From: Gemmatimonadales bacterium
Lineage (GTDB): Bacteria > Gemmatimonadota > Gemmatimonadetes > Gemmatimonadales > GWC2-71-9
Assembly: GCA_036279355.1 (NCBI GenBank)
Contig: DASUJH010000034.1
Location: forward strand, 62,001-126,000
DNA: 64,000 bases
Direction: 5' to 3'
The notes beneath the pieces were generated by a model that saw nothing but the letters and a program-made list of their open reading frames with translations, was not told the origin of the DNA and did not search any database. Position numbers and translations under genes: made by a program. Shown piece by piece: positions 7,627-16,325 of this stretch. Within the stretch, counting starts at the first letter, position 1; every line of letters starts with the position of its first letter.

Positions 7627-8550
7627 ATGCCGCGACCCATCCCGCGCGTCCTCTCTGCCGCTCTGCTCGCTGCCGGTGCGATCGCGCCGCCGCGCGCGAT
7701 TCCGGCCGCCACCCGCGCGGTGTCCGCTTCCGTCGCCGATCGCCAGGACGAGCCCGCGCTGCCTTTCCGCGTCGTCCGCTTCTACCGCGCCAAACACCGC
7801 CATACGCGCGTCGCCGCGTTTCTCGCGATCCCGTCGTCGCTGGTGCAACCCACCGGATCGGGAGCCGATGCCCAGTTCAGCTACGAGGTCACCTTTCGCC
7901 TGATGCATGCGGGCGGGGACCGCCCGGAGTCGACGGTCGACGAGCAGACCTGGCGCAGCCGCGTGCCGGCGCGCTCCCGCGGCGGCCGCATCTGCGCGGT
8001 GGAGACGATGGAATTCATGCTTCCAGCGGGGCGCTATCGGGTGGAAGCGGTGGTGCGCGACTCGGTGTCCGGGCGCGAGGCGCGCGCCGGGGTCGATCTC
8101 GTGGGTTACGACGCTCCGCCCCGGGCCTCGGATCTGCTCCTCTCGCCGGAGATCCGTGCGGCCTCGGCGGAGGATTCCATGCCGCGGCGCGGCGAGTTCC
8201 GCCGCGGGAGCGTGCTGGTGAGCGCGGTGGCGGTGCTGCACCTCACTCCCACGCGCAGCACGGCGTACTACCTGCTCGAGGTATACGGCTCGCACGATCC
8301 GAGTCGGGCCACCGCGATGTCGCTCGCGGTGCGGGACGCGTCGGGCGCCGTCGTGCGCCGCACTCGGCCGCTCCCGGCGGAGCTGCTCCCGGGCGGAAGC
8401 GTGCTCCGGGGCAAGGTCGACCTCGCCGGACTTCCCCCGGGGCGCTACGAGCTGAGCGTGGCGCTCACGCTCGACGGCGCGAGGGTGGCGCGGTCGGCCG
8501 CGTTCACCATGGACGCGGCGGACAGCACCGCGTCGTCGTCACGGAACTGA
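7627..8550 (+). CDS. Secreted or periplasmic protein of unknown function
   Basis: A 307-residue protein with a signal peptide (RVLSAALLAAGAIAPPRAIPA, cleavage near residue 28 after AIPAA). The mature part looks like repeated beta-sandwich modules: one near VVRFYRAKHRHTRVAAFLAI and a second where residues 255-290 contain GKVDLAGLPPGRYELSVAL, a common Ig-like or prealbumin-like ending. No catalytic motif was recognised. Its 3' end overlaps the convergent ABC exporter gene by 106 bp. Confidence 0.75.
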   Translation: MPRPIPRVLSAALLAAGAIAPPRAIPAATRAVSASVADRQDEPALPFRVVRFYRAKHRHTRVAAFLAIPSSLVQPTGSGADAQFSYEVTFRLMHAGGDRPESTVDEQTWRSRVPARSRGGRICAVETMEFMLPAGRYRVEAVVRDSVSGREARAGVDLVGYDAPPRASDLLLSPEIRAASAEDSMPRRGEFRRGSVLVSAVAVLHLTPTRSTAYYLLEVYGSHDPSRATAMSLAVRDASGAVVRRTRPLPAELLPGGSVLRGKVDLAGLPPGRYELSVALTLDGARVARSAAFTMDAADSTASSSRN

Positions 8551-10295
8551 CGCTGATATAGCCGAGCGTACACCCCGCCGTGCGCCAGCAGCTCGGCGTG
8601 GGTGCCCTCCTCGACGATGCGTCCGTGGTCGAGCACCACGATCCGGTCGGCGCGGCGCACGGTGCTGAGCCGGTGCGCAATGATGAGCGTCGTACGGCCC
8701 ACCAGGAGCCGCTCCATCGCATCCTCGATCAGGCGCTCGCTCTCGGTGTCGAGATTGCTCGTCGCCTCGTCGAGGACGAGTACCGCCGGATCCTTGAGCA
8801 GCGCGCGGGCGATCGCGATCCGCTGCCGCTGGCCGCCGGAGAGCTTGACTCCGCGCTCACCCACCAGCGTGTCGTAGCCCTCGGGCAGCCGCTCCACGAA
8901 CTCGTGCGCGTGGGCCGCCCGCGCCGCCGCCTCGACGTCGGCCCGCGTGGCCGTCGGCCGGGCGTACGCGATATTCTCCCGCACCGTGCCGCTGAAAAGC
9001 GCCGGCTCCTGCGGCACGATGCCGATGGCCCCGCGCAGGTCGGCGAGTGCCAGCTCGCGGATGTCGATGCCGTCGAGAAGGATCCGTCCGGCGTTCACGT
9101 CCCAGAACCGCGGCAACAGAGAGACGAGCGTCGTCTTGCCGGCGCCCGAGTGTCCCACCAGTGCCACGACCTCTCCGGGCGCCACATTGAGCTCCACGTC
9201 GCGCAGCGTCCACGGCGCCTCGGGGTCGTCGAGATAGCGGAAGCACACCCGCTCGAAGTCGACGGCGCCGCGGAGCGGACGCGGGAGCGGCACCGGGTGC
9301 GCGGGGTCGTGGATCGGCGTCGGCATCTCCAGGATCTCGAACACCCGCTCAGCCGCACCGACCGCCTCCTGGTAGGCGCTGAAGAACGAGGCAAGCGCGC
9401 CGATGGCGGCGGCGATGAAGATCGTGTACAAGAGGAACGACACGAGCGAGCCCGGCGTGAGCTTGCCGTCGAGCACGAGCACGCCGCCCTGCCAGAGCAC
9501 GAACACGATCCCACCGAAGGTGCTGAAGGTAAGCACCCCGAAGAAGAGGCCGCGCACGTTGGCGCGGACCAGCGCGGCGTCGACGCTCTCGATCACCCGC
9601 TGCCCGTAGCGCCGGCGCTCCACCGGCTCCTGCACGAAGCTCTGCACCGTGCGGATCTGGCTGAACGCCTCCTCGGCCACGGCCGTCGCATCCGCCACGC
9701 GGTCCTGCACCTTGGTGGTCATCCGCCGGAGCCTACGCCCGAAGTAGTAGGCCGAGCCCACCACGATCGGGACCACGCCGAGCGCGGTGAAGGTGAGCCG
9801 CGGCTGCATCAGGGTGAGCAGGACGACGCCGCCGATGAGCGAGAGCACCTGGCGGGAGAACTCCGCGATCTGGTGGCTCAGCACGCCCTGCAGGAGCCCG
9901 ATGTCGATCGTGAGCCTGCTGGTGAGCTCGCCGGTGCGGCGCTCGGCGAAGAAACCGGGCGGCATGTCGAGCAGGCGGTCGAACAGCTCCCGCCGGAGCC
10001 CGGCCACGGCGCGCTCGCCGGTCGCGCTCAGGAGATAGGTCTGGACGTAGTTGAGCACCGCCTGCACGGCAAAGAGGCCGAGCAGCACGAGCGCGATCCG
10101 ATCGAGGATCTTCCGGTCGTGGTTGATGAACGCGGCGTCGAGCAGGTAGCGGACGACCTGGGGGAAGGCGAGGCCGATCGCGCCGCTCACGATGAGCGCC
10201 ACCATCGCGGCCGCGAGACCCCAGCGGTACGGACGGACCCGCGGCCAGAGGCGGCCGAGCTTGCTCGGCGACGGGAGCCTGCGCTTCCTGGTCAT
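8445..10295 (-). CDS. ABC exporter, fused membrane and ATPase domains (MsbA/BmrA type)
   Basis: A half-transporter of about 616 residues. Six membrane segments lie in the first 320 residues; the ATPase follows with Walker A GHSGAGKTT (about residue 380), signature LSGGQRQR (about 484), Walker B VLVLDEATS (about 508) and the H-loop in LIIAHRLSTV. It probably works as a homodimer exporting lipid or drug-like molecules from the inner membrane. ATG at 10295 is chosen because it clears the ctaB stop by 22 bp and the preceding 19 codons of the open frame run into ctaB. The C-terminal 30 residues overlap the convergent secreted-protein gene. Confidence 0.95.
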   Translation of the reverse strand: MTRKRRLPSPSKLGRLWPRVRPYRWGLAAAMVALIVSGAIGLAFPQVVRYLLDAAFINHDRKILDRIALVLLGLFAVQAVLNYVQTYLLSATGERAVAGLRRELFDRLLDMPPGFFAERRTGELTSRLTIDIGLLQGVLSHQIAEFSRQVLSLIGGVVLLTLMQPRLTFTALGVVPIVVGSAYYFGRRLRRMTTKVQDRVADATAVAEEAFSQIRTVQSFVQEPVERRRYGQRVIESVDAALVRANVRGLFFGVLTFSTFGGIVFVLWQGGVLVLDGKLTPGSLVSFLLYTIFIAAAIGALASFFSAYQEAVGAAERVFEILEMPTPIHDPAHPVPLPRPLRGAVDFERVCFRYLDDPEAPWTLRDVELNVAPGEVVALVGHSGAGKTTLVSLLPRFWDVNAGRILLDGIDIRELALADLRGAIGIVPQEPALFSGTVRENIAYARPTATRADVEAAARAAHAHEFVERLPEGYDTLVGERGVKLSGGQRQRIAIARALLKDPAVLVLDEATSNLDTESERLIEDAMERLLVGRTTLIIAHRLSTVRRADRIVVLDHGRIVEEGTHAELLAHGGVYARLYQRQFRDDDAVLSAASMVNAADRATLAPSSVSATLSS

Positions 10296-10317
10296 CGCGT
10301 CGGAAGTTCCGGCCGGG

Positions 10318-11307
10318 TCAGTGCTGCGCGCCGGGGAGGATCGTCTGCTCACCGGGGTTGTTCAGGATGAAGACCCGGTCCGGCGTCTCGTGCGCCGCGC
10401 CGCGCGCGCCCGGGAGGTTGCGGTCCACGCCCATCGCGACGAAGAGCAGCGCGAGGTAGAGCAGCGAGTACTTGTACAGCTTCCACGCGGTGGGCGTCAC
10501 CACCGGCTCGCGCAGGAGGCGCACGCAGTACCAGAGGAGCGGCACACCCAGGAGCACCGCCGCCGCGCCGTAGAACAGGCCGAACGCGCCGAAGAGCACC
10601 GGCATGAGCGTGAGCGGCACCAGCATGAGCGAGTAGATCAGCATCTCCACCTTGGTCCGCTGCTCTCCGCGCACCACGGGGAGCATCGGGATTCCGGCGC
10701 GGGCGTACTCCCCGCGCTTGATCAACGCGAGCGCCCAGAAATGCGGCGGCGTCCAGTAGAACACGATCGCGAAGAGATAGATGGCCGGCAGGTCGAGCCG
10801 CCCGGTCATGGCCGCCCAGCCCACGAGCGGCGGAAACGCGCCCGCCGCGCCGCCGATCACGATGTTGTGCGGGCTCGTGCGCTTGAGCCACACGGTATAC
10901 ACGAATACGTAGAAGAGGAGCCCCGAAAGTGCCAGCACCGCGCTCAGCGGGTTCACCAGCGTCCAGAAGAGCGCGAACGACACCGCCGCGAGCCCCACGC
11001 CGAAGGCGAGCGCCACCGGTGGCGCGATCCGCCCCGTGGGGATCGGCCGGAGCCGGGTGCGCGACATCTTCTGGTCTATGTCCCGGTCGAACCACATGTT
11101 GATCGCGTTCGCCCCGCCGGCCATGAGATAGCCGGCGGCGAGCACCACGAGCACGAGCCCGAGCGGCGGCGCGCCGCGGTCGGTGGCGAACATGGGGGCG
11201 ACGGTCGTGACCAGCAGGAGCGAGATGATGCGCGGCTTGGTCAGGGTGACCAGATCCGCGGCGAGGCTCGGGCGACGGCTGGTCACGGCCTGAGGCACAA
11301 CTTCCAC
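10318..11307 (-). CDS. ctaB: Protoheme IX farnesyltransferase (heme O synthase)
   Basis: A UbiA-superfamily enzyme of 329 residues that transfers farnesyl to heme B to make heme O for terminal oxidases. The prenyl-diphosphate/Mg motif is NMWFDRDIDQKM (residues 70-81); LTKPRIISLLLVTT and YTVWLKRTSPHNIVIGGAAG are family hallmarks, and about nine membrane segments fill the rest. The start is GTG at 11307 with GGAGG 7 nt upstream. No cytochrome oxidase genes are present here. The ABC exporter gene follows 22 bp later and may be co-transcribed. Confidence 0.97.
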   Translation of the reverse strand: MEVVPQAVTSRRPSLAADLVTLTKPRIISLLLVTTVAPMFATDRGAPPLGLVLVVLAAGYLMAGGANAINMWFDRDIDQKMSRTRLRPIPTGRIAPPVALAFGVGLAAVSFALFWTLVNPLSAVLALSGLLFYVFVYTVWLKRTSPHNIVIGGAAGAFPPLVGWAAMTGRLDLPAIYLFAIVFYWTPPHFWALALIKRGEYARAGIPMLPVVRGEQRTKVEMLIYSLMLVPLTLMPVLFGAFGLFYGAAAVLLGVPLLWYCVRLLREPVVTPTAWKLYKYSLLYLALLFVAMGVDRNLPGARGAAHETPDRVFILNNPGEQTILPGAQH

Positions 11308-11364
11308 GACGAATCCTCCAGCGAAACGGCGGCAGCAGGCGAAAGAATGGGCGCGCCGCCCCCC

Positions 11365-11393
11365 TTGTCAAGGCGAATCGCGCACCTGATTAT
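11365..11393 (+). promoter_or_regulatory. Candidate sigma70 promoter for the amino-acid permease
   Basis: TTGTCA (11365-11370), a 17-bp spacer and GATTAT (11388-11393) lie in the divergent ctaB/permease gap, 52 bp before the permease ATG. Spacing is ideal and the region is AT-rich for this genome. Sequence match only. Confidence 0.4.
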
Positions 11394-11445
11394 CCGCGAT
11401 TCCCGCCCTCGTAACACCCGCGCCCACATGGCAAAGGACCCGCGC

Positions 11446-12780
11446 ATGACCACCAAGCCCGACCTCTGGGGCGAACGCCTGCCCCGCCGGCTCGGTCTCT
11501 GGAGCACGATGGCGGTCCTGATCGGCACCGCGATCGGGAGCGGCATCTTCCGGGTGCCGGCAGGCGTCGCGGCGACGCTCGAGGCCCCGGGGCCCGTGCT
11601 CGCCGCCTGGGTGGTGGGGGGCATCGTGGCGCTCACCGGCGCGCTCACGTTCGGCGAGCTGGCCGCGGCGCTGCCGCGCTCGGGCGGCGTGTTCGCGTTC
11701 ATCCTCGAGGCATTCGGCCCGCTGCCCGCCTTCCTGTTCGGGTGGTCAGAGCTGGCGGTGGTCCGCGCGTCCGCCCTCGGCGGCATCGCCACCATCTTCG
11801 CGGAATACCTGGGCTACCTGCTGTCGTACGACGCGCGCACGGTGCGCTACGTTGCCGCCGCGGCCGTGGTGGCGGTCGGACTGCTCAACTATCTCGGGGC
11901 GCGGGCGGCGGCTCAACTGATGAACCCGATCACGCTCGTCAAGTATGCGGCCTTGGGCGCGCTCGCGCTGCTTGGCTTTGCGGCGGGCCGCGGCACCGCC
12001 GCGCATTTCGCGCCCGCCTGGACCGGCGCCACCAGTCTCACGCTCTTTGCCGCGGCGCTGGTGCCGATCATGTGGACCTACGACGGCTGGGCCGATGCCT
12101 CGATGATGGGCGGCGAGGTGGCCGACCCCGGCCGGACGCTGCCGCGCGCCATCATCGGCGGCACGGCGGCGGTGGTGGCGGTCTATCTGCTCATGAACGT
12201 GGCGTACATCTACCTCCTGCCGCTACCCGCGATGGCCGGCGCGCCGCTGGTGGCCGCCGCCGCGGCCGAGCGGATTCCGCTGCTCGGCGGAGCCGCCGCG
12301 GCGGTCGTGTCGGCCATCGTGATGATCTCGTGCCTGGGCTCGCTCAACGGCTCCATGATGACGGGGCCACGCATCTTCTTCGCGATGGCCGACCGCGGGC
12401 TCTTCTTCCGCGGGATCGCGCGCGTGTCGCCCCGCTTCCAGAGTCCCTCCGCCGCGATCGGGGTCGCCACCGGGCTCGGCGTGGTCTACGTGCTGCTCAA
12501 TGACTTTCAGCAGCTCGCCGACAAGTTCATCCTCGGCATCTGGCCGTTCTACGTGCTCGCGGTGGCGGCGGTGTTCGTGTTGCGCCGCACTCGGCCCGAT
12601 CTCAAGCGGCCGTATCGCACCTGGGGCTATCCGGTCGTGCCGCTCGTCTTCCTCGCCGCGTCGGCCGCAATGGTGGGCGGCGCGTTCATTACCGATCCGC
12701 GCAACACGGCGGTGACGTTCGCCATCATCCTGGCCGGCGTGCCGGTCTATCTCGCGTGGCGGCGCGTACGCGCCGCGTAA
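11446..12780 (+). CDS. APC family amino-acid permease
   Basis: A protein of 444 residues with about 12 membrane segments. TM1 carries the APC motif GTAIGSGIFRVPAGVA, the broken-helix glycine stretch that binds the substrate amine and carboxylate; further hallmarks are SGGVFAFILEAFGPLPAFLFG and WTYDGWADASMMGGEV (TM6 region). It resembles the LAT/YfnA-like amino-acid transporter group. ATG at 11446 is preferred over 11428 because AAAGGA lies 7 nt upstream. It is transcribed away from ctaB and converges on nadC. Confidence 0.93.
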   Translation: MTTKPDLWGERLPRRLGLWSTMAVLIGTAIGSGIFRVPAGVAATLEAPGPVLAAWVVGGIVALTGALTFGELAAALPRSGGVFAFILEAFGPLPAFLFGWSELAVVRASALGGIATIFAEYLGYLLSYDARTVRYVAAAAVVAVGLLNYLGARAAAQLMNPITLVKYAALGALALLGFAAGRGTAAHFAPAWTGATSLTLFAAALVPIMWTYDGWADASMMGGEVADPGRTLPRAIIGGTAAVVAVYLLMNVAYIYLLPLPAMAGAPLVAAAAAERIPLLGGAAAAVVSAIVMISCLGSLNGSMMTGPRIFFAMADRGLFFRGIARVSPRFQSPSAAIGVATGLGVVYVLLNDFQQLADKFILGIWPFYVLAVAAVFVLRRTRPDLKRPYRTWGYPVVPLVFLAASAAMVGGAFITDPRNTAVTFAIILAGVPVYLAWRRVRAA

Positions 12781-12832
12781 ACAGCCAGGAACGCCGCCGG
12801 CGAATTGCACCTCGACTTCGGTGCGGCCCCGG

Positions 12833-12868
12833 CGCCGCTCACCAATTGGCCCTGATCGGTGAGCGGCG
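12833..12868. terminator. Convergent hairpin terminator between permease and nadC
   Basis: CGCCGCTCACC (12833-12843) is perfectly complementary to GGTGAGCGGCG (12858-12868) across a 14-nt loop. It lies between convergent stops and has no long T-tract, as is common in GC-rich genomes. Confidence 0.6.
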
Positions 12869-12886
12869 TCGCGACGAGCTGCTCGG

Positions 12887-13738
12887 CTAATCCGCGCCGC
12901 TCACCGCGAGCGCGATGTCGGCGGCCCGCACGCTGTGCGTGAGCCCACCCACCGAGATGTAATCCGCGCCGGCCCGCGCGTAGTCCGCCACGTTCGCGAG
13001 CGTGATGCCGCCGGTGGCTTCGATCTCGATGCCGGGCGCGAGCCGCCGCGCACGCTCCGCCCAGCGTCCGACGGTGGCGGGCTGCTGGTTATCGATGAGC
13101 AGCCGCGTGGCGCCCGCTGCGCACGCCGTCTCGAGCTGCGCCTCCGATTCGACTTCGACCTGCAGGGACGTGACGCCGCGCGCGCGCGCCGCGTCGAGCG
13201 CCTCGCCGAGGCTCAGCCCCCGCGCCGCGAGCGCACGCCAGTGGTTGTCCTTCACCATCACCGTGTCGGAAAGGTTGAGCCGGTGGAGGCACCCGCCGCC
13301 CGCGATCACGGCGGCGACATCGAGGCCACGCAGGACGGGCGCCGTCTTCCTGGTGTGAAGGATTCGCGCCGACGTTCCGTGCACGGCGTCGACGAAGGCT
13401 CGGGTGGCGGTCGCAATGCCGGTGGCGCGCTGCAGGAAGTTGAGCAACGGCCGCTCGGCGCGGAGAATGGCGGCGAGCGCGCCCTCCACCGTGCCGAGCT
13501 CGGCGCCGCGCGGGAGCTTGTCGCCCTCGGCCGCGCGCCAGTGAATGATGCAGCCGCACGCCTTCGCCACCGCGCGCGCGTATAGCGTGCCCGCGAGTAC
13601 GCCGCCGCTTCGGCACTCGAGCACCCCCGTCCCCGGCGCGCCCGGCGCCACGGTGACGTCGCTGGTCACGTCGCGCGCGCCATCCTCCGCGAGCGCGATG
13701 GCCGCCACCCGCTCGGCGTCGGCCGCGAAATCGATCAC
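12887..13738 (-). CDS. nadC: Nicotinate-nucleotide pyrophosphorylase (quinolinate phosphoribosyltransferase)
   Basis: A protein of 283 residues that converts quinolinate plus PRPP to NaMN, third step of de novo NAD synthesis. Diagnostic segments are EDGARDVTSDVT, FLQRATGIATATRAFVDAV, ILHTRKTAPVLR (active-site Arg/Lys), MVKDNHW and IEATGGITLANV. The GTG at 13738 overlaps the nadA stop (GTGA), so the gene is last in a coupled nadB-nadA-nadC operon. Length is normal for the family. Confidence 0.97.
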   Translation of the reverse strand: MIDFAADAERVAAIALAEDGARDVTSDVTVAPGAPGTGVLECRSGGVLAGTLYARAVAKACGCIIHWRAAEGDKLPRGAELGTVEGALAAILRAERPLLNFLQRATGIATATRAFVDAVHGTSARILHTRKTAPVLRGLDVAAVIAGGGCLHRLNLSDTVMVKDNHWRALAARGLSLGEALDAARARGVTSLQVEVESEAQLETACAAGATRLLIDNQQPATVGRWAERARRLAPGIEIEATGGITLANVADYARAGADYISVGGLTHSVRAADIALAVSGAD

Positions 13739-14736
13739 CGGCCGAGGCTCACCATCCGGTCGAGCGAGAGCCGCGCGCGCCGGGCGATCTCCTCCGGCAC
13801 GGTGACCTCGTAGCGGTCGAGCAGCAGCGAATCGTAGAGGTTCGGGAGCGTGATGGTCTTCATGAACGCGCACACCGCCTCGGGGTCGGCCGCGTAGAAC
13901 TCCTTGTCGGGCGCCTCCCGCCGCATGCGGTGCATGATTCCCGTTTCGGTCGCCACGATAAACGCTGGCGCCGGCCGCTCCCTTGACAGCCGGATCATCT
14001 GCTCCGTCGACGCCACATGCAGCCCTTCGGGCCGGATGTCGCCGCGGCCCATCGCATAGATCAACTGTCCCGCGCAGCCGCACTCGGGGTGCACCAGCAC
14101 CTCGGCCTCCGGGTGCGCAGCGCGCTCGGCCTCGAGCCGGTCGGGGTTGATTCCCTTGTGCACGTGACATTCGCCGAGCCACACCTCGACCCGACGGTCG
14201 GGGCGCATGCGGCGCACGTGGCTGCCGAGGAAGAAGTCGGGAAGGAAGAGAATGCCGGTATCGGGCGGAATCGCGTCCACCACGTCGAGCACGTTCCCGC
14301 TGGTGCAGGCGTAGTCCAGCTCCGCCTTCACTTCGGCCGTCGTGTTGACGTAGCCGACGGTGACGTAGCCGGGGAATCTAGCCTTCCACTTTCGCACGTC
14401 CTCGGCCGTCACCGTGGCCGCGAGCGAGCACCCGGCCCGAAGGTCCGGGATGAGCACGCGCTTGGTGGGCGACAGGATCTTTGCCGTCTCCGCCATGAAG
14501 TGCACGCCGGCGAACGCGATCACCTCGGCGTCCGTCCTGGCCGCCTGCCGCGAGAGGCCGAGCGAGTCGCCGACGTAGTCGGCCACGTCCTGCACTTCGG
14601 GGCGCTGGTAGTTGTGGGCGAGGATGACGGCTCGGCGCGCGTCGGCGAGACGGCGGATCTCCTCCTGCAAGGTGGCGATCTCGCCGGGTGTGAGCTCCTG
14701 TGGCTCGATAACGGGCAATGCAAGCGGCTCTGACAT
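13735..14736 (-). CDS. nadA: Quinolinate synthase A
   Basis: A protein of 333 residues that condenses iminoaspartate with dihydroxyacetone phosphate using a [4Fe-4S] cluster. The three cluster cysteines are visible: Cys103 in AGCSLAA, the Cys in HPECGC (Cys218) and Cys288 in AVCAFMK. ILAHNYQRPEVQDVADYVGD is the conserved substrate-binding N-terminus. ATG overlaps the nadB stop (TGATG). A complete cluster-binding set argues for an active enzyme. Confidence 0.97.
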   Translation of the reverse strand: MSEPLALPVIEPQELTPGEIATLQEEIRRLADARRAVILAHNYQRPEVQDVADYVGDSLGLSRQAARTDAEVIAFAGVHFMAETAKILSPTKRVLIPDLRAGCSLAATVTAEDVRKWKARFPGYVTVGYVNTTAEVKAELDYACTSGNVLDVVDAIPPDTGILFLPDFFLGSHVRRMRPDRRVEVWLGECHVHKGINPDRLEAERAAHPEAEVLVHPECGCAGQLIYAMGRGDIRPEGLHVASTEQMIRLSRERPAPAFIVATETGIMHRMRREAPDKEFYAADPEAVCAFMKTITLPNLYDSLLLDRYEVTVPEEIARRARLSLDRMVSLGR

Positions 14737-16274
14737 CAGACCGGATTCGCCCGGCGAGCCTTGGGAGGGTAATCGAGCCGGCGATGGCCGCCCCGGCTCT
14801 CGCGACGGCCGCGTGCCGCACTGGTGATCAGAATGGCGACGAGGAGCTGGTTCGCCGTGCGCCAGTCGCCCGCGGGCACCGCGCGCGCAAGGCGCCGCGT
14901 GAGCTCCTCCAGCGCGCGCTCGGCCCGGAGCAGCGATGTCTCACTTCGCTGGAGCCCCACGTCCGCCGTCATGACGGCACGCATCTCGGCCCGGATGGCG
15001 TAGCTCTCGTCCGCCGGCGCCACATCGGCGGCAGCTTCACCCGCCACCGCGGCGTGAGCGCCGGGGGCCGAAGCGGTTGGGGCGGCGCTCTCTTCCGGCA
15101 GCGAGCGCGCCACCCGATCGGCGAACACGAGCCCCTCGAGCAGCGAGTTCGATGCGAGCCGGTTGGCACCGTGCACGCCGGTCGACGCGCATTCGCCGGC
15201 GGCCCAGAGGCCCCGCAACGTGGAGCGGCCCTCGAGATCCGTGCGGATGCCGCCCATCGCGTAGTGCAGCGCTGGTGCCACCGGCAGCAGGTCGTTGGAG
15301 GCGTCGAGCCCGTGGCTCGCGAGCATCTGCGAGATCCCGGGAAACTGCTGCGCGAAATCCGCCACGCCTCGCGCGTCGAGCCAGGCGCCGCCCGCCGCAT
15401 CGGCCGCGGCGACGGCGCGCGCGAGCACGTCACGGGGTGCCAGCTCGCCGCGGGGATCGGCGTCGAGCGCGAAGCGCCGCCCCGCCGCGTCCACCAGAGT
15501 GGCGCCGGCGCCCCGCACCGCTTCCGAGATGAGCGGCGCCGGATTCACTCCCGCGAGCTTGAGCGCGGTCGGATGAAACTGAAGGAACTCGATGTCGCGC
15601 AGCTCCGCCCCGGCGTGATGCGCGAGCGCCCAGCCGTCGGCGGTCGCGACCTTCGGATTGGTGGTGACCGTATAGAGCTGGCCCACGCCGCCCGTCGCCA
15701 GCACAATCGCTGGCGCGGCCACCGCGAACGCGGGCCGGCCGGGCTGCACCAGCAGCACGCCCGTCACTCGGCCGTCTTCAACAATCAATCGCTTTGCCTC
15801 GGTGTGCTCCAGAATTTCGATCAGCGGGTCGGCGCGGACGACGCGGGTGAGGAGGTTCACGAGCGCGGCGCCGGTGCGGTCGCCGCCTGCGTGGATGATG
15901 CGGGGCCGGCTATGCGCCGCCTCGAGCCCGAAGCGGAAGCGCCCGTCGGGCCCGCGGTCGAACACGGCGCCCATCGCGAGCAGCTCGCGGATCCGGTCGG
16001 GGCCTTCGTCGGTGAGGATGCGGACGGCTTCGGGGTCGGCCAAGCCATCGGACGCGGCGAGCGTGTCGCGCGCGTGCTGGCTCGCGCTGTCGCCGGGCCC
16101 GAGCGCCACGGCGATGCCGCCCTGCGCCCATGCGCTCGCGCTGTCGGCCAGCGCCTCTTTCGTGACGAGCCGCGCGGCCCGCCCCTCGGCCGCGAGGCGC
16201 CAGGCGGTCCACAGCCCCGCGATGCCGGTGCCGACGATGAGCGGTGGCGCGACCGACAGCGGTGATGCCGACAT
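14736..16274 (-). CDS. nadB: L-aspartate oxidase
   Basis: A flavoprotein of 512 residues of the succinate dehydrogenase/fumarate reductase flavoprotein family that oxidises aspartate to iminoaspartate. Motifs: FAD-binding IVGTGIAGLWTAWRLA (about 13-28), SASAWAQGGIAVALG, LATGGVGQLY, EFLQFHPTAL and WAAGECASTGVHGANRLASN. First gene of the nadBAC operon. No Shine-Dalgarno precedes the ATG; instead a TATATT ends 6 nt upstream, suggesting a leaderless message. The C-terminal helical domain contains an Ala/Pro-rich linker around residues 385-415. Confidence 0.96.
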   Translation of the reverse strand: MSASPLSVAPPLIVGTGIAGLWTAWRLAAEGRAARLVTKEALADSASAWAQGGIAVALGPGDSASQHARDTLAASDGLADPEAVRILTDEGPDRIRELLAMGAVFDRGPDGRFRFGLEAAHSRPRIIHAGGDRTGAALVNLLTRVVRADPLIEILEHTEAKRLIVEDGRVTGVLLVQPGRPAFAVAAPAIVLATGGVGQLYTVTTNPKVATADGWALAHHAGAELRDIEFLQFHPTALKLAGVNPAPLISEAVRGAGATLVDAAGRRFALDADPRGELAPRDVLARAVAAADAAGGAWLDARGVADFAQQFPGISQMLASHGLDASNDLLPVAPALHYAMGGIRTDLEGRSTLRGLWAAGECASTGVHGANRLASNSLLEGLVFADRVARSLPEESAAPTASAPGAHAAVAGEAAADVAPADESYAIRAEMRAVMTADVGLQRSETSLLRAERALEELTRRLARAVPAGDWRTANQLLVAILITSAARGRRESRGGHRRLDYPPKARRANPV

Positions 16275-16280
16275 GTCGCC

Positions 16281-16286
16281 AATATA
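16281..16286 (-). promoter_or_regulatory. Putative -10 element of leaderless nadB
   Basis: On the minus strand TATATT is followed by 6 nt (GGCGAC) and the nadB ATG, so transcription would begin at or next to the start codon. No Shine-Dalgarno and no good -35 was found. Confidence 0.5.
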
Positions 16287-16325
16287 ACCGGTATTGTTCG
16301 ACCTACCCCTGACGAAGGAGCGACG

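Noticed and set aside
10192-12780. An 862-codon plus frame as a fused permease
   Set aside because: The first 418 codons are antisense to the ABC exporter and ctaB; the permease starts at 11446 with a Shine-Dalgarno.
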